From Paraburkholderia sp. (lineage in GTDB: Bacteria > Pseudomonadota > Gammaproteobacteria > Burkholderiales > Burkholderiaceae): a stretch of DNA of 38,857 nt. The position numbers were made by a program, and so were the translations under genes. The first letter of the stretch is position 1. Each line of letters opens with the position of its first letter. The stretch covers positions 1-38,857 of the forward strand of contig NZ_JAMFSB010000360.1 of NCBI RefSeq assembly GCF_026225065.1. The letters are read 5' to 3'. Positions 8,160 through 15,515 of this stretch are shown in pieces. The notes under the pieces were generated by a model. That model had not been told where the DNA came from. It saw only the letters and a list, made by a program, of their open reading frames with translations, and searched no databases.

Positions 8160-9051
8160 GCTCGACTACGCTTTGCTGGATGCGCTGGCTGCTGTGGTGC
8201 GCCATGGATCGTTCGACCGCGCGGCGAACGAACTGAACGTGACGCCGTCTGCGGTGTCGCAGCGCGTGAAATTGCTGGAGGAGCGGGTGGGCAGCGTGCT
8301 GGTTAAACGCGGGCAGCCGTGTGTGGCGACGACCTCGGGCGCGCTGCTGTGCCGGCATACGGAGCGGGTGCAGTTGCTCGAATCGGAGCTGACGGGGCGC
8401 CTGCCGGCGCTTCCGGGCGCATTGGTCGAGTCGTGGCCGACATTGCGCGTGGCGGTCAACGACGACAGCGTGGGCACATGGTTTATCGATGCGGTGGCGG
8501 GGTTCTGTGTGGAGCGGGAGATGCTGCTCGATCTCGTGATCGACGATCAGGATCATACGGCGCAGCGGATTCGCGATGGCAGCGTGCAAGGCGCGGTAAC
8601 CACGCAGGCGGAGCCGGTGCAGGGCTGCCGGTCGGTGCGGCTTGGACGGATGCGTTATCGGGCAGTGTGCGCGCCGGATTTCTTCGAGCGCTACTTCGCC
8701 GATGGGGTCACGCGCGATTCGCTGCGGCGCACGCCTTGCATCGACTTCAATCCGAAGGATCAGTTGCAGAAGCGCTTCATGCGCCGGATTACTCGTGCCG
8801 AGGTCGATCCGCCGTTGCACTGGATTCCTCACGTCGCGGGCTTCCTCAGAGCGTGCGTCACGGGGATGGGGTGGGGCCTGTGTCCGGAGCGGATGATCGC
8901 GTCGCATCTCGAGAGCGGTGAGCTCGTGGATATGGCGCCGGGTAAGCCCGTCGATGTGGATCTGTACTGGCAGAGCTGGCGGTTGTCGATTGGGTGGCTG
9001 GATGATTTCGGCACGGTGTTGCGCAAGCGGGCGACGGAGTTTCTGGATTGA
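8158..9051 (+). CDS. ArgP/LysG-type LysR transcriptional regulator
   Basis: A 297-residue LysR regulator of the ArgP (IciA)/LysG subfamily. The N-terminus MLDYALLDALAAVVRHGSFDRAA, then VTPSAVSQRVKLLEE, is the winged helix-turn-helix. The C-terminal half contains the ArgP-like PHVAGFLRACVTGMGWGLCPE segment of the effector domain. AAGGA lies 6 bases before the ATG. It faces away from the LysE/ArgO exporter, matching the known regulator-exporter pairs of E. coli and Corynebacterium. Effector (lysine, arginine or both) is not determinable here. Confidence 0.9.
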   Translation: MLDYALLDALAAVVRHGSFDRAANELNVTPSAVSQRVKLLEERVGSVLVKRGQPCVATTSGALLCRHTERVQLLESELTGRLPALPGALVESWPTLRVAVNDDSVGTWFIDAVAGFCVEREMLLDLVIDDQDHTAQRIRDGSVQGAVTTQAEPVQGCRSVRLGRMRYRAVCAPDFFERYFADGVTRDSLRRTPCIDFNPKDQLQKRFMRRITRAEVDPPLHWIPHVAGFLRACVTGMGWGLCPERMIASHLESGELVDMAPGKPVDVDLYWQSWRLSIGWLDDFGTVLRKRATEFLD

Positions 9052-9073
9052 GCGGGCTCGCGCAAACAAACAA

Positions 9074-9107
9074 AAAAGCCGGCATCGCTTTCACGACGCC
9101 GGCTTTT
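9074..9107. terminator. Bidirectional intrinsic terminator
   Basis: AAAAGCCGGC at 9074-9083 pairs perfectly with GCCGGCTTTT at 9098-9107, with three further inner pairs (TCG/CGA). The A-tract and T-tract make it work in both directions. It lies between the convergent ArgP-like gene and the MFS gene. Confidence 0.9.
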
Positions 9108-9127
9108 CTTCGTAGCGGATCCGCCAA

Positions 9128-10372
9128 CTACGGCGCCTCCGGCACCCCTTCCGGCTGCGGCACCGTCTCACTCTCGCGCGTCTCCGGCATCGCCGCCCAC
9201 ACGAGCAGCACCGCCAGCGCCCCAGCCGCGGCGAGCCCAAAGAAGCTGACCGTATTGCTGAAGCGGTCTGCAATGAAACCCGCTGCCGCCGTACTCAACG
9301 TCGCGCCGATCCCCGCCGCCAAACCGAACAGTCCGATACACAGGTTATAGCGTCCCTTGCCGCCGGCCACATCCGCGGCGATCAGCGGCAGCATCACCCC
9401 GAATACCGCAGCGCTCAAGCCATCGAGCATCTGCACCGGCACCAGCAGATAAGGGCTGCTGATTCCGGCAAACAGCAGCGCGCGAACCGGCAGCGCAGCG
9501 AAGCCGAACAACAGGATCGGGCGGCGCCCCCAGCGTTGCGCCGAGCGTCCCACCCACGGCGACATCATCGCCACGATCGCCTGCGGCACGATGATGCAGG
9601 CCGCAATCACGAGCTGGACGTTATCGCCCATGCCAGCAGTCACTTCACCGGCCGCGAGGTTGAGCATCGCCGCGTTGGAGAGGTGGAACAGCACGATACA
9701 GGCCGCGAAGATCAGCATGCGCTTGTCGCGCAGCAACTCGCGCAGGCTCTCGCGCTTTTCGTCCGCGTCCGGAGTGGGCTTCGCCTGGGGCGTGGCGTCG
9801 ACGGTGCCGGTGTTCTGCACCATACTCAGCGCAATCAGCGCGGGCATGGCGAGCGCGGCCGTCAACCAGAATACGGCGCGCGACGAGAAGTACTCGCCGA
9901 ACAGCCCCATCAACCCGGCCGCAATCGCACTGCCGATAGACGCCCAGCGCGCATTGCGCCCGAGCCGGTCGCCAAGGTTCTGGCGTCCGACCAAAGCGAA
10001 CGAGATCGCAGCCATGGCTGGCACCAGCATGCAACTCGCGAAGCCGTGGAAGACCTCTGCGGCAATTACGGGCAGCACGGTCGGACTGCTGGCGAGCAAC
10101 ACCGCGGAGAGGATGATCGCGATGATCGCCCAGGCGGCGGCGCCTTTCTTGTTCTTCATCGCATCGACGGCGGCGCCTGCCGGCACCTGACTCACCATCG
10201 CGCTGATCGTGCCCACCGACAGCGCCATGCCGATCTCACCCTGGGTCCACTTGTGCGAGGCGAGGTAGGACGCGATAAACGGACCAAAGCCGGTCTGCAC
10301 GTTCGCGACGAAGAAATTCATCCAGTCGAGCGCGCGCAGGCTGCGTGTTGTAACCATAAGCCGGCCTGTCAT
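9128..10372 (-). CDS. Major facilitator superfamily transporter
   Basis: A 414-residue, 12-helix MFS permease. Helices are visible across residues 15-190 and 235-405, with a charged central loop at about 195-230 (TPDADEKRESLRELLRDK). The loop between helices 2 and 3 carries the short AGAAVDAMKNKKG version of the MFS motif. Its ATG at 10372 overlaps the stop of the upstream lipoprotein gene (ATGA). A second in-frame ATG at 10357 (MVTTRSLRALDW) is an equally credible start because it begins right before the first helix. I do not recognise the substrate. The gene is co-transcribed with the PRC-barrel lipoprotein. Confidence 0.85.
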   Translation of the reverse strand: MTGRLMVTTRSLRALDWMNFFVANVQTGFGPFIASYLASHKWTQGEIGMALSVGTISAMVSQVPAGAAVDAMKNKKGAAAWAIIAIILSAVLLASSPTVLPVIAAEVFHGFASCMLVPAMAAISFALVGRQNLGDRLGRNARWASIGSAIAAGLMGLFGEYFSSRAVFWLTAALAMPALIALSMVQNTGTVDATPQAKPTPDADEKRESLRELLRDKRMLIFAACIVLFHLSNAAMLNLAAGEVTAGMGDNVQLVIAACIIVPQAIVAMMSPWVGRSAQRWGRRPILLFGFAALPVRALLFAGISSPYLLVPVQMLDGLSAAVFGVMLPLIAADVAGGKGRYNLCIGLFGLAAGIGATLSTAAAGFIADRFSNTVSFFGLAAAGALAVLLVWAAMPETRESETVPQPEGVPEAP

Positions 10373-11370
10373 CGGGACGCCCGCGCGGTAGATGCAGTCG
10401 CTGTGGATGATGCAGCGGCGGCGGGCGGCGGCGCAGGCGTTGCTGGCGGCGCGGGCGGTGCAGGCGAAACGGCGCGGATCGGCTGATCCGATGCATACGG
10501 CGGCGACGCGGCGATCGCCGCATCGCTCAGGTCCATCAGCGGATAGAGCGTCTTGTCTTTTACCGCGAACCGCAGCGCTGACCAGTTCGCCGCAATCGTG
10601 CGGCGGTCGGCGCTCACCATGCCGCTTACGTCGAGCACGACTGCTTGCGGCTGGGCATTGGCGTCGATCAGCACGTCGATCACGCGGCCCACTTTCGCGC
10701 CGTTCGGCCGTTCAACCGTGGCGTCGAGCAACGGCAAGCGTGTGGCGGTCGCGGTGCCGGCCGCTGCCGCGGCCGCCTTCGCGCGGTCGGTCGGCGGCGC
10801 CTGACCCGGCGCGAGATTCAGCGTGATGGGCGCGGTCTTGGCGGCCGGCGTGAAGCGGAACACGTTCCACGGGAAATTAACCTTGCGGTCGCCGACCCCG
10901 AGGAAGCCCTGCAGATTGACGATCATTTCGATCGGCTTGCCGCTCGGGTCAGTGACGAGATCGACGGCGCGTCCTACGACCTTGCCGTCAGGCCGTTGCA
11001 CTTCGCTGTCGAGCAGCCCGTGCGCCTGGTTGCGATCGATCAGTCGCGTCACGATGAGCGGCGCAGGCGTGGGCGGCGGCGGGGCGGGCGTGGCAACCGG
11101 CGGTGGAGGCGGCTCCTCTTTCTTTGGCGGTGGCGCCGGAGGACGCTTGGGCTTTGCCGGCGTTTCGGGCTTGGTCGTTTCCGTTTGAACCGTCGTCTCA
11201 GGCGGTCCGGCTACGAGGGTGGAACTGGCGGGTTCGACGAGATCCGGGACGGCCTCGGTGATTGGCGCCTGCTGCGGTCCGCGCAGCAGACTGCAACCCG
11301 ACAGGGCGACAGCCGCGAGGACGAGAAGGATCGGGTAACGGAAAGCTGGACGTCGAAAACCGCCACTCAT
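10369..11370 (-). CDS. PRC-barrel repeat lipoprotein with a proline-rich linker
   Basis: A 333-residue lipoprotein. The signal peptide ends in the lipobox LSGC (VLAAVALSGCSLL). A Pro/Lys/Glu-rich linker spans about residues 60-110. Two PRC-barrel-like repeats follow. Repeat 1 starts LLDSEVQRPDGKVVGRAVDL and repeat 2 LLDATVERPNGAKVGRVIDV; they align closely, pointing to an internal duplication. An Ala/Pro-rich tail closes the protein. The frame is open to 11571 and an ATG lies at 11385, but the ATG at 11370 has GGAG 8 bases upstream and best fits the signal peptide. The stop overlaps the MFS start. PRC-barrels are protein-docking modules; the role here is unknown, perhaps an envelope partner of the transporter. 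Confidence 0.82.
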   Translation of the reverse strand: MSGGFRRPAFRYPILLVLAAVALSGCSLLRGPQQAPITEAVPDLVEPASSTLVAGPPETTVQTETTKPETPAKPKRPPAPPPKKEEPPPPPVATPAPPPPTPAPLIVTRLIDRNQAHGLLDSEVQRPDGKVVGRAVDLVTDPSGKPIEMIVNLQGFLGVGDRKVNFPWNVFRFTPAAKTAPITLNLAPGQAPPTDRAKAAAAAAGTATATRLPLLDATVERPNGAKVGRVIDVLIDANAQPQAVVLDVSGMVSADRRTIAANWSALRFAVKDKTLYPLMDLSDAAIAASPPYASDQPIRAVSPAPPAPPATPAPPPAAAASSTATASTARASR

Positions 11371-11958
11371 CAAGAAAGACTCCATGGGCGCGAGCGAAGG
11401 GTGCGATTGACTTGCCGCATCCTGCGCCGCTGCAATTGAAACGGCGAATGGCTCAGAGTTTAACCCGCAGCACGCTGCGTTCCGGCGCGAGGCCACTGGA
11501 AAGCAGCCAGCCGACGACGTCAATGGGGCATCTCCCGGTCTGCGGCCCGCGCAAAGCGGCACCACAGGCATGCGACACGTGCGTTACAGACCGTAGGTGT
11601 AAACACGCGGGCCGAACCCCTGTGCCGCCGTGCCTTAGACGATATAAGCATCGAGACATGACCGGCATGCCATTCATGCGATGGGAGACATATTGGTATT
11701 CGCCTACATTTCGGGACAGCAAATGACGAACGGTGCTAACGCGGATTTGACTCTGCCGGTTTAACCCGATAAGTAGATGGCCGATTGTAAGGGATGTCGG
11801 GAATCTTCAGATCAAAGCGGGCTGGCCTGAAACACAGACTGTCCGCTGCGACGAACGTTCAAACCTTGCCCCACCACATTACATAAACGCAACGAGACGA
11901 ACCTGATGACAGCCGGTGCCCCGGCTGTTTCAGCATGCTGATAAAGGAGGCACTCATC
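11371..11958. other. Non-coding divergent region between the lipoprotein and the NCS2 permease
   Basis: About 590 bases without a convincing gene. The right half holds a weak candidate promoter for the permease (TTGACT at 11747-11752, GATAAG at 11768-11773, spacing 15) and then a leader of about 180 bases ending in a strong hairpin and a 12-bp palindrome. The left half has only a weak TTACA/TGTAA dyad at 11584-11602. The open frames here lack ribosome sites and recognisable sequence. Confidence 0.6.
11903..11950 (+). promoter_or_regulatory. Structured 5' leader of the purine permease, riboswitch candidate
   Basis: ACAGCCGG at 11909-11916 and CCGGCTGT at 11921-11928 form a perfect 8-bp stem with a TGCC loop. 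The stem is extended past an asymmetric bulge by CTGA at 11903-11906 and TCAG at 11930-11933. It is followed by the palindrome TCAGCA/TGCTGA at 11930-11941, which shares the TCAG bases, and then by the ribosome site AAAGGAGG at 11943-11950. Two mutually exclusive uses of TCAG right before the ribosome site suggest a switch. Purine-sensing riboswitches, including the proteobacterial xanthine-I (NMT1) class, are known before NCS2 permease genes. Membership is a hypothesis. Confidence 0.4.
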
Positions 11959-13341
11959 ATGATGGAACCCCACGCCCAGCCGATTTCCGATGTCGGCGTC
12001 GACACCTTCGACTCCAAGGGCTTTCTCGACCGGTACTTTGAAATCTCCTCGCGCGGCAGTTCGCAGCGCCAGGAAATCATTGCCGGCGTCACCACTTTTC
12101 TGGCGATGGTCTATTCCGTCTTCGTCGTGCCGGGTATGTTCGGCAAGGCGGGCTTCGACACCAGCGCGGTGTTTGTGGCCGTGTGCCTGACGACAGCGTT
12201 CGGCTCGCTGCTGATGGGGGTCTGGGCCAAGCTGCCGATCGCCATCGGCTGCGCGATCTCGCTGACCGCCTTCACGGCTTTCGGTCTCGTGCTCGGCAAG
12301 GGCCTGCATCCGACCGTGGCGCTCGGCGCCGTGTTCCTGATGGGTATCGTCTTCACCGGCATTTCGGTGACGGGCGTTCGTTCGTGGATCCTGCGCAATC
12401 TGCCGTCGGGCGTCGCGCACGGCACCGGGATCGGCATCGGCCTGTTCCTGCTGTTGATCGCGGCCAATGACGTCGGCCTCGTGGTCAAGAACCCGGGCGC
12501 AGGTCTGCCGGTTTCGCTCGGCAATATCACGGCGCTGCCGGCACTGATGTCGGTGGTGGGGCTGGCTGCGATTTTCGGTCTGGTGAAGCGTCGCGTGCCG
12601 GGCTCGATCCTGATCGTGATCGTCGCGATCTCGGCGCTCGGCCTGCTGATCGATCCGGCGGTGACGTATCACGGCGTGTTTGCGCTGCCGTCGCTGAGCG
12701 CGCCGGGCCATGCTTCGCTGATCGGTGCGATGGACATTAAAGGCGCGTTGTCGTTGGCAGTACTGCCTAGTGTGCTGGCGCTAGTGATGACGGCCGTGTT
12801 CGACGCGACCGGCACGATTCGCGCTGTCGCAGGGCAGGCTGGTCAGCTCGATGCCAACGGCCGCATCATCAACGGCGGCCGTGCGCTGACGGCGGATTCG
12901 CTGAGCTCGATTTTCTCGGGCTTCCTCGGCGGCGCTCCGGCTGCGGCCTACATTGAATCGACGGTCGGCGTCGCGGCCGGCGCGAAGACGGGGATGGCCG
13001 CGACTGTCGTCGGTCTGCTGTTCCTCGTCGTGATGTTCTTCTCGCCGCTTGCGGGTCTCGTGCCTTCGTATGCGACGGCTCCGGCGCTGATGTACGTCGG
13101 CCTGCTGATGCTCTCCAGCGTGAGCAAGCTGGATATGGACGACATGGTCGACGCGATGTCGGGTCTCGTCTGCGCGGTGTTTATCGTGCTGACCGCCAAC
13201 ATCGTGACGGGCATCATGCTGGGCTTCAGCACGCTGGTGATCGGCCGTGTCGTGAGCGGCGAGTATCGCAAGCTGAACGTCGGCACCGTGGCGATCGCAG
13301 TCGTGCTGGCCGCGTTCTATCTTGGCGGCTGGGCTATCTGA
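11959..13341 (+). CDS. NCS2/AzgA-family purine permease
   Basis: A 460-residue nucleobase transporter of the AzgA-like branch of NCS2 (COG2252), whose characterised members take up adenine, guanine or hypoxanthine. Family features include [32 protein letters not shown] near the N-terminus, [19 protein letters not shown], and the [15 protein letters not shown] and [22 protein letters not shown] regions that line the substrate site. About 14 hydrophobic segments are visible. AAAGGAGG at 11943-11950 sits 8 bases before the ATG at 11959, so the longer frame from 11935 is not the start; the next codon is also ATG. The structured leader suggests control by a purine. Confidence 0.9.
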   Translation: MMEPHAQPISDVGVDTFDSKGFLDRYFEISSRGSSQRQEIIAGVTTFLAMVYSVFVVPGMFGKAGFDTSAVFVAVCLTTAFGSLLMGVWAKLPIAIGCAISLTAFTAFGLVLGKGLHPTVALGAVFLMGIVFTGISVTGVRSWILRNLPSGVAHGTGIGIGLFLLLIAANDVGLVVKNPGAGLPVSLGNITALPALMSVVGLAAIFGLVKRRVPGSILIVIVAISALGLLIDPAVTYHGVFALPSLSAPGHASLIGAMDIKGALSLAVLPSVLALVMTAVFDATGTIRAVAGQAGQLDANGRIINGGRALTADSLSSIFSGFLGGAPAAAYIESTVGVAAGAKTGMAATVVGLLFLVVMFFSPLAGLVPSYATAPALMYVGLLMLSSVSKLDMDDMVDAMSGLVCAVFIVLTANIVTGIMLGFSTLVIGRVVSGEYRKLNVGTVAIAVVLAAFYLGGWAI

Positions 13342-13564
13342 TCGCGGTTCTGCCGTGGTCCCTGGTAGTCCCTGGTTTGGCGCGTGAGCAGGGTGGTCTG
13401 GGCAGCTCTGCTTGCGTGTGTAGTCGATTTAATCTCCACCCTTGACGCGGCGTGTTGCAGTCTTTTGTGCTGTGATGCGCCGCGTGTCTTTTTTCTCTCC
13501 GCACTATCCCCACGGGTCCGCTCGCATCGCCCGCATCTTCTCCGGCATCTCACGCGTCACTTCC

Positions 13565-13608
13565 TTGACATTCGAAACCGCGCGACTACACTTAACCTCA
13601 TGGTTAAG
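13565..13608 (+). promoter_or_regulatory. arsR promoter with operator overlapping the start codon
   Basis: TTGACA at 13565-13570 and TACACT at 13587-13592 form a good sigma-70 promoter with 16-base spacing. Transcription should begin about 13599-13600, at the ATG itself, giving a leaderless or nearly leaderless mRNA. A perfect dyad, CTTAACC TCAT GGTTAAG (13591-13608), covers the end of the -10 box, the start site and the ATG, which straddles the 4-base loop and the right arm. It is the obvious operator for autorepression by the ArsR-type protein encoded here. Confidence 0.65.
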
Positions 13609-14022
13609 TTTTCAGAAGCTCTTCTAGACCGCACGTTCGCTGCGCTTTCCGACCCCACGCGGCGGGCGTTGCTCGCGCGTCTGTCCACCCATCGCGACCT
13701 GTCGGTGAGCGAACTCGCGCAGCCATTCGAGATGTCGTTGCCGGCGGTGATGAAGCACCTCGACGTGCTGTCCGATGCACTCGTCACCCGCACGAAAACC
13801 GGCCGCACGGTGGCGTGCCGGCTGTCCGCGGGGCCGATGGAGCAGGCCATGCTGTGGCTGAACCGCTATGAACGCTTCTGGACCGAACAGCTCGATCGTC
13901 TCGCCGCTTTTGTCGAACAGGAGGAGGCATGTCCACCCGCCCCAGTCTCACGCTCCAGCGCCGTCTCAACGCGTCGTCCGGCAAAGTCTTCCGCGCCTGG
14001 ACGCAGCCGGCGCAAATCCTGA
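13600..14022 (+). CDS. ArsR-family winged-helix repressor
   Basis: A 140-residue ArsR/SmtB-type regulator. The core is standard: FAALSDPTRRALLARLS (residues 11-27), LSVSELAQPFEMSLPAVMKHLDVL as the helix-turn-helix, and the wing LVTRTKTGRTVACRLS. No metal-binding CxC motif is present, which fits the non-metal ArsR group often paired with SRPBCC proteins. The ATG at 13600 was chosen because it immediately precedes the domain and overlaps the operator; the upstream open frame has no support. The last 31 codons are read in a different frame over the start of the SRPBCC gene, a 94-base overlap. That tail is Arg/Ser/Pro-rich and probably unstructured. Confidence 0.88.
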   Translation: MVKFSEALLDRTFAALSDPTRRALLARLSTHRDLSVSELAQPFEMSLPAVMKHLDVLSDALVTRTKTGRTVACRLSAGPMEQAMLWLNRYERFWTEQLDRLAAFVEQEEACPPAPVSRSSAVSTRRPAKSSAPGRSRRKS

Positions 14023-14357
14023 AGTGGATGCACCCGAGCGGCAACGAGATGATTCACGCTGAAGTCGATGCGCGGGAGGGTGGCAGTTTTCGGCTCGTCA
14101 TGCGCGGCACGGACGGCGCGGAGCACGAAGCCAGCGGCCGCTATCTGGAAGTCGTGCCCGACGCGAAGCTGGTTTTCACGTGGAGCTGGCGCTCGGCGCC
14201 GGAGAGCGAGTCGCTCGTGACGGTGGCGTTGCGCCCCGATGGCGATGGCACGCTGCTCACCTTGACGCACGCACAGTTCCTTGACGAAGAGACGCGCGAC
14301 CAGCACGCAGAGGGCTGGAGCTCCGCGCTGGATGGACTCGAGCGTCACCTTGCCTGA
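13929..14357 (+). CDS. SRPBCC-family protein (AHSA1/CalC type)
   Basis: A 142-residue START-like fold protein of the AHSA1/CalC group. It starts with LTLQRRLNASSGKVFRAWTQPAQILKWM and has the typical GGSFRLVMRGTDG and GTLLTLTHAQFLDEETRDQHAEGW elements. The group binds hydrophobic ligands in a helix-grip pocket; no specific ligand can be named. AGGAGG repeats at 13919-13927 give it its own ribosome site inside arsR, so it is translated independently despite the 94-base overlap. Pairs of ArsR and SRPBCC genes are common; the SRPBCC protein may sense or handle the ligand. Confidence 0.85.
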   Translation: MSTRPSLTLQRRLNASSGKVFRAWTQPAQILKWMHPSGNEMIHAEVDAREGGSFRLVMRGTDGAEHEASGRYLEVVPDAKLVFTWSWRSAPESESLVTVALRPDGDGTLLTLTHAQFLDEETRDQHAEGWSSALDGLERHLA

Positions 14358-14378
14358 CCACTGAGGAAGGAGAAGCAG

Positions 14379-15110
14379 ATGGAACCCCATAGCACTGTCT
14401 CAAGAGAAGAATGGCTGGCTGCGCGCCGCGCGTTGCTGGCGGAAGAAAAGGCATTCACACACGCGCGCGATGAGCTCAACCGCAAGCGTCTGGCGCTGCC
14501 ATGGGTCAAGGTCGACAAGACCTATACCTTCGATACGCCGCAGGGCCGCAAGACGCTCGCGGAGCTATTCGACGGACGCAGCCAGCTGATCGTCTATCAC
14601 TTCATGCTGGGTCCGGAGTGGAAGGAAGGTTGCCCCGGTTGCTCGTTCCTCTCGGATAGCGTCGACGGTGTGCTGCCCCACCTTGAGCACCACGACGTTT
14701 CGTACATGGCGGTTTCGCGTGCGCCGCTCGAGAAGATAGATGCGTTCAAAAAGCGTATGGGCTGGCGGTTTCGCTGGGTTTCGTCGTATGAGAGCGATTT
14801 CAATTTCGACTATCACGTGTCGTTTACGCCGGAGCAGGTCGCAGGCGGCAAAGGCTTCTACAACTTCGAAGAGCAGGAGATTTTCGGCGACGAGGCGCCT
14901 GGCCACAGCGTCTTCTACAAGGACGAGGCCGGCAATATTTTCCACACCTATTCAAGCTACGCGCGCGGTGGCGAGCCGTTTATCGGTACGTACACGCATC
15001 TGGATATCGCGCCGAAGGGACGTAACGAGGTCAGGAATCTTGGCGACTGGGTCAAGCACCACGATCGCTACGAGGACGCGCCGCGCGGTTGCCCGGCTTG
15101 CGGTTCGTGA
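14379..15110 (+). CDS. DUF899-family thioredoxin-like protein
   Basis: A 243-residue DUF899 protein, thought to have a thioredoxin-like fold. The motif EGCPGCSFLSDSVDG puts a CPGC pair at Cys85 and Cys88, the position of a redox active site. Other family segments are RSQLIVYHFMLGPEWKEG, GWRFRWVSSYESDFNFDYHVSF and the DEAPGHSVFYKDEAGNIFHTYSSYARG block. AAGGAGAAG lies before the ATG and the gene follows the SRPBCC gene by 21 bases, so it is the third gene of the arsR operon. The biochemical role of DUF899 is not established. Confidence 0.87.
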   Translation: MEPHSTVSREEWLAARRALLAEEKAFTHARDELNRKRLALPWVKVDKTYTFDTPQGRKTLAELFDGRSQLIVYHFMLGPEWKEGCPGCSFLSDSVDGVLPHLEHHDVSYMAVSRAPLEKIDAFKKRMGWRFRWVSSYESDFNFDYHVSFTPEQVAGGKGFYNFEEQEIFGDEAPGHSVFYKDEAGNIFHTYSSYARGGEPFIGTYTHLDIAPKGRNEVRNLGDWVKHHDRYEDAPRGCPACGS

Positions 15111-15169
15111 TGAGGGGATAGAGCGGTGGGGGGGCCGGGCGGTTGAGCGAACGGCGTCCGCGCCGCTCG

Positions 15170-15352
15170 CTATAAGGACATTTCGAACGCAGGCCTGAGG
15201 AACAGCTCGATTGCCATGACCACGAGTCCCATCGCCGCTGCCGCCAGGGTCAGCGTGCCGTATTCGTCGTAGCGCGCGTCATAGAGGCAAGCCACGATGA
15301 AGAGGATCGCGAGAAGGTTGGTCAGCCAATCGAAATTTAGCGCGATGCTCAT
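15170..15352 (-). CDS. Small two-helix membrane protein
   Basis: A 60-residue protein with two hydrophobic segments (WLTNLLAILFIVACLYD and LTLAAAAMGLVVMAIELFL) separated by a short acidic loop (ARYDEYGT). The start is uncertain: the ATG at 15352 begins just before the first helix, while an ATG at 15403 would add 17 polar residues; neither has a strong ribosome site. I do not recognise the family. The hydrophobic pattern and charged loop look selected rather than random, but the evidence is modest. Confidence 0.5.
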   Translation of the reverse strand: MSIALNFDWLTNLLAILFIVACLYDARYDEYGTLTLAAAAMGLVVMAIELFLRPAFEMSL

Positions 15353-15471
15353 CGAGGAATCCGGGCTCAGGGGGCCACTCGCTTTGTCGAATCGGCCCAT
15401 CAATTGGGCGGCATTCTAACGAGTTGAGTTTACGGATTCGCAACAGCTTCGCTTACAGAGATTACGCGATC

Positions 15472-15501
15472 TTCAGGGCGCCCTTCGGTGGACGCCCTGA
15501 A
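15472..15501. other. Perfect 9-bp hairpin downstream of the SDR gene
   Basis: TTCAGGGCG at 15472-15480 pairs with CGCCCTGAA at 15493-15501 across a 12-base loop. It lies 14 bases beyond the stop of the SDR gene on the minus strand. It is not followed by a T-tract, so it may stabilise the mRNA 3' end or act as a weak terminator. Confidence 0.45.
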
Positions 15502-15515
15502 GCAACCCCTTGACG

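Noticed and set aside
13358-13376. Direct repeat GTCCCTGGT after the NCS2 permease
   Set aside because: Two copies of nine bases with no inverted symmetry or T-tract; too short to support a feature.
13384-13599. Extended frame upstream of the ArsR gene
   Set aside because: The promoter and operator for arsR lie within it, and no ArsR protein begins with this low-complexity sequence.
15145-15168. Weak GC dyad between DUF899 and the small membrane protein
   Set aside because: Short stems with a bulge and no T-run on either strand; not a convincing terminator.
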